Of a stretch of 64,000 nt of DNA, positions 1-10,400 are shown one piece after another. The position numbers and the translations under genes were made by a program. The stretch lies in NCBI GenBank assembly GCA_023101725.1, contig JALJCO010013654.1, forward strand, positions 868,001 to 932,000, in the 5' to 3' direction. This stretch comes from Atherinomorus stipes. Taxonomy: Eukaryota; Chordata; Actinopteri; Atheriniformes; Atherinidae. A model generated the notes under the pieces. The model saw nothing but the letters and a program-made list of their open reading frames with translations, was not told the origin of the DNA and ran no database searches. How positions within the stretch are numbered: the stretch's first letter is position 1; each line of letters starts with the position of its first letter.

Positions 1-463
1 TAAACTGGCTGATCATGTAATTGGTCATCGGATTTCTGCATGTGTTGGATGAAGGAAGCACATTAAGGTGTTTTTACTGGTAGAAATGTCTTGTTTTCGA
101 GCAGCTGCTGTCACGCCATGATGACTATACTCAGGTGAAACATTACCTGCTACCTTGGCATGATCCTTCACCAAAACCCTCCTCTTCCTATCTAACTGAA
201 TATGTCTCTATAATCCAAAATTGCCTCTTAAATGCACAGTTACAGTAAGAGGAGCAGGACATTAAAGGGCTATTTGGACTATTGAGATGTCAAGCTTCTC
301 CCTCCCACCTCACTCCTCTCCCTTTTTTTCCCCCCCTCTTGGCTACCCGTTGTGCCACCGTGGGTTTTCCGTGTACCCAGGTTGTATCCCTGAACACCCA
401 CCTCTCCTACTTCCTCCACTTCTCCCCTCACCCTCTCTCCCTCTGCCTTGTGTGTCTCCCCAG

Positions 464-520
464 TCAACTCCTTTCTAAAAAGCGGGGTCTCTTCCGGATT
501 CATGCAGGCCGCAAGCAGAG
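464..520 (+). CDS. kcnq4: kcnq4 probable 57-nt cassette exon
   Basis: A long pyrimidine tract (about 400-461) ends in CAG at 461-463 and is followed by 57 nt and a GTATCC donor at 521. Read with one leading base, it encodes [19 protein letters not shown]. This resembles the short basic exon I recall from KCNQ5 (pattern KLFR..TSRKQS). The length is divisible by three. The two bases left over at its end (AG) pair with the first base of the next exon at 2289 or 2292 to make Ser, so both inclusion and skipping keep the frame. The exon call is inferred from homology and splice sites; no transcript evidence is available here. Confidence 0.6.
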
Positions 521-3500
521 GTATCCACGGCAACAAGCTTGTGCACGGGGCACGCTACAACGTCGCCGAATGAAAACACAGCTCTGACTCCTTTAATCGC
601 TCATGCTGCTTACCTGTGCCTGAACCTTTTAAATGTTCGTGGAGCGATGTAGTGGCTGTTGAAGCATTAAACCGCTCACAGTTTGTGGATTTCAGAGAGG
701 TGTTGGATTATTGTTGCATGTAAGAGCAGATACCAAGATATCATTTAAATTTGCAACAGTGGGCTACCAATTTAAGCTTTCAAACAGTCTCTACATCCTG
801 TTCCACAAATGTTTGCATTTATTCTTTACATTAAAGGCATTTTATTTACTCAGGTTTGTTTATGTCATAAATGCTGGACAAGCTCTGGCTAAGTCCTTAA
901 TGGTTTGTGACTGATTAATTACTGTAAATCCATGTGTTGCCTCTCATCAAAAGTCTTCAAATATTCCAAGCTAAAACTTTAAAAGTTTAAAAAGCTTGAG
1001 AAATTTCATGCTCTGCATCAGTTTCCTTTTTTTCTGCTTGGTTGTTTTGACCATTTATTGTCTATATATTTCTGAAAAAGGCGCAAAAGTCTGATCATGC
1101 ATTCTGATTCCAGACTAGCCATAGAGACCGTGTGTGCCAAAATGAACATGCTTGTGTTGTATTTTTGCAGGGTTTCTAAGTGCTTCTGTTTGCATGCGAT
1201 ATTCTTTCAACATTTTAGAAGCATTCAGTGAAGTTTAAAGTCCTGAATGCACCCAAACCATTTACTTCCTCTCCCAACGGCATGCAACAGTCGTTCACTC
1301 TATCTCCCCTATTTCTTCCAGTCTACCTGAAGCATTTCAAATTTCTCTTATGAAATGCTGTTTCCACTAACATTCTTTGGCTATTTAAATTTTAATTTAA
1401 ATGGCTGGCTGCTGTGCATCACACGCAAGACAAAGAGTATATCATCAAAAAGAAAAAAAAAAAATCTGTTCGAGTGAACAACTTGGCTGTAATTGCTCTG
1501 CGGTGCATGACGTTTGCGTTGCCTTATGGATCCGTGACAGTATGCAACCTGTAAGTGGCTGTAGAGTGGGAGCTGTCCACAAAAGCATGCTACAACAGCA
1601 GCATTAGGGGTCAATCTTTTGTAAAGTGGCTGCCAAATAGCTTTTTTTTCCTGTGAATAGATGACTTCTCGTATCGGGCTGACTTGGCCTGTGGTGAGTG
1701 GTACTGAGTACTTAATGATACATGTTTTGTATGGCTGCACAATATTTTAATGCTTATACATACAGCTGAAGAGATTGAGGTTGCTTCTCTGATGGTAGGT
1801 GGAGTGTTTTTCGCCCTCACAGCATTGCTGCACATCTTGAATCAGGTTTCAGCTTGATTTTGCTGATTCAGTTGCTAAGATTAAATAAGCAAATCTTTGG
1901 GCCAGAACCAGTTCTTAGCAATGTTAAGTGGTGCCTATGGTCAAACTGCATCTATTCTGAGTCAGCTACTCTGTCCTTCACTGAAACAAAATATCTGTTT
2001 GCGTCTCTGTTTTGTCTGTTTTTTTTGTTGTTGTTTTTTTGTAATGGCTGTTAATAAAGTCCAAAGTCATCTTTTTTTGTGCTCTCTCTCTATTGCTAAC
2101 TTCCTTCTAACCAACTCAGGCTGCCATTCTGCTTCTTTCCTAAGCTCCCAGGATAATACAGCGTAGCTATTCATAAAACCCAAAAGCATTGTGTGGACAA
2201 TGCAATAAAAAAGAAAATCCACTGCCTTTCATTATCCATAAACAGTACAGTGTCTGCATGTGTTTAACTATTTTGACTTCACTGTCAGCAGTAAGATGGG
2301 CTTCCGCGATCGGATCAGGATGAATAATTCCCGTTCATCCCAAACCATTCGGAATAAGGCGTCACCACTCCCCCCCGGCTCCAGTGTCCGCCGCTCTCCC
2401 AGCCAGGAGAATGTACCTGAAGCCACCAGCCCTGGAAAAGTCCAAAAGAGCTGGAGTTTTAATGACCGCACACGTTTTCGCACCTCTCTTCGCCTCAAAC
2501 CTCGTCCACCTGCAGACGGTAAGTAGCACACACTCTTAATCAGCGCTCAGAAGAGTCAGAGGGTTCCTGACTGTTTCCCTGTTTCAGTGGAGGGCGTTGG
2601 AGAGGACAGTGTGGAAGACAGACCATACTGTGACGTGGCCATGGAGGAGGTGATTCCAGCAGTGAAGACACTTATAAGAGCTGTCAGGTGAGTTCTTGTT
2701 TGAGCAGAATGTTTGTTTTACTTTTCACTCTTTGTTGGACACTTTTAGACTCAACAAATAACCTGAAATGCATGTATTTTTTTTTTTTTTAACTGTGGGA
2801 GGAATCTGAAACACCGGGAAAAAATGTTCATGCAGGTGCATTTAGAACTTGCAAACTTTACACAGAAAGGCCAGAGCTACTCAAACCCGGAACCACATAG
2901 GTCCTTGCTGCAGGGAACTTCCTCTGCTCTGTGTTTTCTGGAGGAATCCTCCAGAGATGGTCCCGCTTCAACATACAAAGATCATTTTGAACTTACCAGT
3001 TAAGTTGATGAATTTATCCACTTTAGGTAAAATCAAGAAGGTATTCTCCACTCAGAAAATGTCACATTTACATCATCATTTTATAGCTTAAGGCTACAGG
3101 CTAGACTGGCTGTTCCTAGTGTCGTGGACATAATAAGGCTCCTCTATTTAGACAAACAACCTATGCATGTATATTCATACCAAGTACAGTCTACATTAAT
3201 AGACAAACATAGTGCACCTCCATTTCGGCGCCTCTGTGTGCAGATTCAGCTGACAGGGTAGAAATGTTCACTTAGGAGAGGTACTGTAACTGAGCCCTCC
3301 TGCAGGCCGGGTTTGTTCCCCATGTGACCTTGTTGCTTAGCAAGCCTGCTTCATTCAGTTGGTCGTCTGTAAAGTGGCATGAAAAGGTGGCTGATTAGAG
3401 AGTGCACATACACACACGCATAGATAAAAGCTGCTTCAGATGGAGTATCACAGTACAGTGCAACTCAACAGAGACAAATGATTCTGAACACATGAGACAA

Positions 3501-6500
3501 GGACATCTGTAACACATTTAAATAAGATCATTGTTGATATTGAAGTCAATTTTTATCACTTCATGTTACCTCTTCCTGTAACTGAAGCATCACAGCCTTT
3601 TTGTTCCAGTACAATGTGGATTTTCTGACAAAAAATGTGCCTTATTGACAGGTGCGGACACAGGGTATCATTATAATAAATAGTATTTATTATATTGTGT
3701 AATATGCAAAGGCTGTAAACTACCTAATCAAAATCAATCAAAGCATGGAAGGAACTTTCTTTTTTGATTAACTTTGTGACAAAGTGTTGAACAATATGAC
3801 AAAAAACCAAAAGAAAAAGAGAAATATAACAGGCATGGAAAAATTCAAATGTAGTAATCCAAGTTATTCACATTGGTAGACAAAAACAGCGAGGAGACGT
3901 AGCAAATACTGAGCAAATCTGATAATGCAACATCTGTTATACACAGTAACTGGTAGATCTGGAGTTATTTGAGATTTCATCACTAATAAGGTTTGTACAC
4001 ATGATGAGGTTCCTTTTTTTCTTGGATGGATGGAATTTTCTATATTTCTGCGTGAATATGACCTAAAACATGAAACAAGCTCCAAAAAGAAAAGAAAAGA
4101 ACAGAAAGGACCCAATTAAGCAAATGAAAACTAAATACAACATTGCCTGTCTGTTTGTTGCAAAAGTATGTAAACCTATAAACGGCTGTGAGTCCCAAAT
4201 GCATCAATAACTGTGGCTAAAGGTTTGTGGTGACTCTTGAATTGAACAGTGCTGACTCTTTTATTGTTTCCCTTGCATTATTTCACTTACTTAATTTTAA
4301 AACTGAACATTTTTTTTTTATATTTTCCCAAGAGATATAGCCACAGCATTGGCTTTGGACTTCTTGTATCACCCAGTCAGCTACGCTGTAAGCAGTCTTG
4401 AAAACCGAGGAGTGCACCCATGTGCAAATACAGCAGCAAATCCTCTGGAGCCTTTGCAGTGAGCGTGCGTGCTGCTAAAAGTTGCAGCTTCATACCTTCT
4501 ACTGCTGACCTCTATGCTGATTTGCATTTGTTTGACAATATTTTGTATAAACCCTAATAAAAGTGGCAATGATATCAGCAAAAATCAGTCATCAGGAAGC
4601 CTCATCAGCCATTCTCTATGTGCTGCAAAAAAAACGCAACAATTTCTCCATTATATACAGTATTTTGCTTCATTTGCTGTGCAGTCCACCAAAATGTCAT
4701 AGAGGTACCAGAATGCAGCAAAGAATTCCTGGACACGCAAACGATGATTGTCCTAATGATGACTCACTTTCTACTGAGATTAAGTTAAGGTATAGATGCC
4801 CTGATGCTTTCAAGTTCACTGTGATCAGTAAATGAATTGTGAATAATGGCCATTCTGGCCTTAACACAACAAACAACTGCGTGATAAATAAAGCCTTATT
4901 TTATCTTTAGTAAATTGTGTGACCTTTTTAAAAAAAATTGTGTTAAATATCTTAATGTATTTTATCCAGCAATGTGGAAACGTAAAGGGGTTTACAAACA
5001 CCACAGCATCATCTGTCTCCAACAGACACATCTACACGCTCACACTGAATAACTGCATATAGTTTTTCACTGAGGGTGGCAGAAAAACTACAATTGCTAG
5101 CAAACATCTGGTGCTGGGGCCAGGCTGGTCTCCTGGGGGGTTTGATGAAAGCAGTTTATAATGACTCCATTTCCTGGCCCCTGATGTCAGCATTGTAGCC
5201 TCGTAGCATTTCACACTGCTTGTGTGGATTTGTAGGCACTCCTGAAAGAAGTATTGCTGTGTGTAACCATAGGGATTATGAAGATTATCCAAAAATGATA
5301 CTGGAGGGTCTAGAATGAGGGCATAATTTAAAAGACTGAGGGGAGCTGCACACATCACAACCAGGTATAGTTATCATGAAGAACAACGGGACATCTCATT
5401 TTGTTCTTCAGTAAATGAGTGTATCATTATCTTATTTTCTATAATTTGATTATATCTTACTGTTTCCAGTTGATTATTTGGTTGATTTGTCTGAACATAG
5501 TAGTATGTTACTATATACAGCAGATAGATGTTCACCATTTCAGGGATGTGACGTCATATATCACTGTGGGACAGTGTAATGCCACTGATAGGGCATTATA
5601 TGGTCTCTTCTCTGTTTTGCGCTTGACTCAGCAGATAGCTCTGACCTCAGCTGCAATGTGCTGTAGACAATAAAAGCCAGGGAGTTCCTATAGATAGTGC
5701 AGGTGTGTAAACAGCAGGTGTTTTCACCGTGTTAATACGCACATATGCATGCAGCATCTAAGAAGGGCTCGTGATCGATGTCAGTGAAACACAGAAAGGC
5801 TTTAGTGCTGAGCCTTTACTTTAGATGCATGTAGTTTATCAGTGCTTTAATAAATGTGTATGGCATGTTTATGCGTGGAGGGAGTGGTAGAGGGAGCAAG
5901 AGAAGGAGACGATGAAAAGAAAACAAAGCCTTTGTTTGCTCTACTGTACCTCTAATCATGCACGAATCCAATACTGCCCAAAACACACAATTTTTTGCAA
6001 GTTTGCATTCTCTGATGAGGTGCCTGCTTTAGTAAATAAATAGTTTGGGCCTGCTTACCATTTATAGTAATTTGATCACACATATTTGTCATTGGTTTTT
6101 ACAGCTTTCAGCTGTAATAATTTTAATAGCTTATTATTGTTATGCATCATAATAATCTGCTTTTGTACACACCTGCCTGTGGGTTGCATTTGTTAAAAGT
6201 TATAGCTAGCAAAGAATCAGATCTACCCATGCAGTGACTCATCCTACTTGGCCCTCCTTGGCTTCGTGTCAGCATAACAGTCATTTTTAATACCCAGATA
6301 AAGCCTTGCCATTGGAGACTATCAGGGATATACCTTTGCTGAATTGCAAAAATATTTGCACTGGCTTTGCAAGCATTTTGAGACACAGCTGACATTTCTC
6401 ATCCCTCCAGTCACCACTGTGTTTTAACATCTCAACTTCCTACCACTGGGAAGATACTGTACAGTATAACATTTTTCAGTGAGTTGTGCCAGCTGCTCTG

Positions 6501-7433
6501 CAAAATGACTGGAAGCTGTGTGGTGGGAGGGTGGGGCTTGACTGTGTGTTATTAAAACCATTTCAGTGACCAGGAAAGAGAGTCAGCATTTTGAGAGAAA
6601 CCTTTGGAGGACCTAAATCTAAAGCAACCCCCCTTTTCCCTTTCAACCTTTTCTTTAACCCACACCTGAGACCAGCCCTGGCTTGAGAAAGAAAAAAAAA
6701 ACTGCATCCACCTGCAAAATAAAAAAAGACCGCCTGCAAAAATATCCCAAACGCAGAAGTCATCAAGAAACAGAGTGCTGGGTGAGGGGGTGGAGTGGGC
6801 TTATGGCTGCTATGGTACCAGCTGTGGACCAGCTCCTCCTCCTCTCACTCCTCTTCTCCTTCGCTTGCACCTTCCCCTTTACTTTAATGGTCAGTGCACA
6901 ACACTGTGCATGACTGCTGTAAATGCAAGAACTGCAGACCTCAATAAAGGTTGAAGTGGTTATTTTAGAAAATGACCCCTCTTACAAGTTCAGGTACGCA
7001 TCAGCCTTGTGTGTGTTGATGTGTGCATACTTCTGAATGGGAGTGTGTTGGTACACTCATCTAGTTGTGTTGTTGCTGTTTGATTTTTGAGGCTTTTTTT
7101 TAAAGGTTTTTGATTGATTTTTTATTTTCGTGGGCTTTTTTTTTTTTTTTTTCTCCAAGTGAGATATGGAAGTTCCTTTGCCTTTTCTTGTTCTTCAGTT
7201 ATTACATCCCCTGTCATTGCCTGGTGAATGATCCAAATGCAAGGAGAGAGGATTGGTGTCAATCACAGGAGGGTCAGAGGAAATGTATAATGTGTATTCT
7301 AAACACTTTGCTTTCTGGATTTATAAAATCTTTAAAAGCTTAAACAGAGCTTCTGAATTTTTGTTCAAAGCTCATAACTTGATAAGCCCCTTTGCAACAT
7401 TTTATATCTCAAAAACGGAATGTTGGCAATCAG

Positions 7434-7487
<54 letters not shown>

Positions 7488-10400
7488 TCACATCATTTTC
7501 AATGTGCAAAATGGGTAAAAAAATAACGGACATTTTGCCCGTCAAATCATGTGCCCCATATTAGTTTGAAATTCTAAACAGACTTTCTTTTTAAACTTAT
7601 ATTTTTAGCTCATGCGGGATATGCAGTAGTCTCGTGTCCCACACTTCTGATGAGGCAGATGGTGTAATTACCTCTGAAATGATAGCATCACTCTGAATTT
7701 TCAACAAATTTCTATGTTTGGTTGCTCACAAGTGACAAATATTGGTCTATTACATGTTTTATTATGTGGGCTGCATAGTGGTGTGTTGGTTAGCACTGCA
7801 GCTTCACAGCAAGGTCGCTGGTTTTAGTCTCGGCTGGGGAGGGGTTTAAGCCGTGGCCTTTTTGTGAGGAGTTTGCTTGTTCTCCCCTGAGTACTCAGGC
7901 TTTCTCCCGTCCAAAGACATTCTCGTGCGGTTAATTGGTCACTCTAAATCCTCCCGAGGAGTGAGTGTGAGTGTGTATGGTAGCCTGTCTCTCTGTGGCG
8001 ACCTGTCCAGGGTGTACCCTGCCTCTCACCTGCTAACTGCCAGAATAGGCTCCTACCCCTGCAACCTAGAAAACAAATGAATGATAGTATCTTTCTTAAA
8101 CAGTCTTCTTCCCCTCCAGTTTTCTGGTTGTGAACTGAGAAGAAAAGGGAAACTCACCGCCAACACAAGCAGCTGGACAGACACATCCCTCAACGTTCCT
8201 CCACTTCCTTCCAGTTCTTGCACACCCATGTCCAGCCAGAACGACTCTGGCAGAGGAAATTGTTAGGGATGTGTTCGCCCGGTACAGTAGTGCTGGGTCA
8301 ACAATCCTCAGTGTGACTCCTCCAGAGTGGGGTGTGGGTGGTAATTTCGAGCTGTGAGCACTGGGGAGCAGAAGCAGCTGTGGTCCACCAGTGGCTCCAA
8401 CATGGCTGTCACACTGACTAAAGAGCAGAAACAGGGGACAGAATAGAGGTGTGTGTTATCCTATCTGCAGAAATGCACTAATTGCTGAAACAGCAAGTAC
8501 TGATACGAAAATGTCTCTGGGAAACACTCTCTTCATCCCTATATATCCGCACAATGCAGTAGGATTGTGACTGCTCCTTTATAGGCCTGTTTGTCAATGA
8601 TAAGGTCACGCTGACTCTAATTAATCTTGTTCTTTTCAGGGTGGGTGACATCATTTGAAAGCCTCCTGCCCCTGCATTTTTCCAAAGGTTTACTGTGTCT
8701 CCCTCTGTGTTGATGGCTAGATTGAAACACTTTAAAGGTACCCAGAGGAATGATGACAGCAAGTTTGGTGTGTTTGATTGCAGGATCCTGAAATTCCTTG
8801 TGGCGAAGAGGAAGTTTAAAGAAACACTACGTCCATATGATGTGAAAGATGTCATAGAGCAGTATTCTGCAGGACACCTGGACATGCTGGGCCGCATCAA
8901 GAGCCTCCAAACAAGGTAGGCTTAAAGAAAAGGCTTAAAGAAATCCAATGATGCTTTTCTTTGAAAGATATTTCTGCATTAACAAAGGAAGCTTAATGAC
9001 CTGTAGTTGTTTGGATCTTGTTCATCAGACCAAAATAAGGAAAAAAAAGCACTTTCTGAGATATTTCAATATATTACCCATGTCAAAATGAATTGCTTGC
9101 TATTATGATGTGATAAGTAGATATAAATTCTAGTTTTGTATTCAGTGCATTGGACACTGCATTGCTTGGTGACTAGTTAAGAAATTATTTTCCCCCTTTC
9201 TCATAATGACTTGGAGGAAAAGCTCTTATAACGCCACTCGATAAAAAAAAATCTTTGAAGATTGAAGTTGGTTGCAGTGACATCTAGTGGCTTTAATTAG
9301 GAACTGCAACTGATAGACTTGCACACAAACTACTGTGGCATTAAAAACACATAAAGCCTTCTCTGGAGTCAGTGTTATATTACTATTACTACAGCGCTAC
9401 TGTAGTAATATAATAGAGCAAAGTGGCAGGGAGGGTGACTTGGTGTTGTTTTGGATGTAACTTGATCATTTTAATGTAGTTAAAAAAAACAAAACAGTCC
9501 TAAATTTCACACCATTCTAGATTGAAAACATAGATATAAATATTATGTTATGTTTCTGCTAACAGATCCTAAATGTTATATACTAGAATGTCATAGGGGC
9601 AGTGAAACAATAAATGACATCAAAGAAATAGAAATACCATCCAAACGCTGTCTCGCAACACATTACATTTACTGTATATTGCTGTAAAAGCATAAAACAA
9701 ACATAACAAATCACTTAAGTGCCACTTATAATACCTTTATTAGTGAGCCTGTTTACATGCACACTAAAAATCTGATCATTATCTGATTTATGGATTTATC
9801 AGATCATTCAAGTAAAGATGTAAATAGCATAATGTGGTGCTTTAATACTTCAATTTCTTTCTGCATGTATGCCCAGAAATCAGATTTGTGTCAGTCTCTT
9901 AAATCTGCATGTGTAAAACACACAAAAAATGGAATGAAAAGAAAAAAAAAGCCTTTGAAATGAAAAAAAAAAAAAAAAAAAGAGGCAGAAGATTTCTCAC
10001 GCCATGACCGAGGGCAGATGCTTGATATGAAGGTTTTCTCAGTTATCATAAACAAAGGCCTGCATCAGCATGTCTTCTACTTTAGGAGAGTCCTAAGACT
10101 GGGGGGTTGCAAAACAAGACCAGATATTTTGAAATGAACAATAGTTTGAGTCCTACTTCAGTCAGTATGTATGCATGTACTCTCAAGAAAATCCAGTAAT
10201 GAACTGAAAAATGCAAACAATTGTTTTTCCATTATGCATTTCTGCAGTGCATGCAAACCCATTAGATCTGATAATAAATGACGTCATTACGTACAGTGAT
10301 TGGATATTTCAGGTTATGTGAACAGGTTCACAGATTTCCGTTTACACCAGTTTCATTTTTTCATTTTGCCCGTGCCTATTCCAAGTTCACTCTGCCTGTT

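Larger units (their letters stand above)
2688..8783 (+). other. kcnq4 intron of about 6.1 kb
   Basis: No coding exon recognised between the linker exon and the helix C exon. It contains a (TCAA)n microsatellite and one dispersed repeat, listed separately. The rest is unremarkable AT-rich intronic sequence. Confidence 0.65.

Noticed and set aside
7434..7487. CRISPR-like or protein tandem repeat (N-Q-S-I)
   Set aside because: It is a simple four-base microsatellite without spacers.
8478..8900. 140-residue minus-strand open frame
   Set aside because: It overlaps the conserved kcnq4 helix C exon on the opposite strand and has no recognisable domain.
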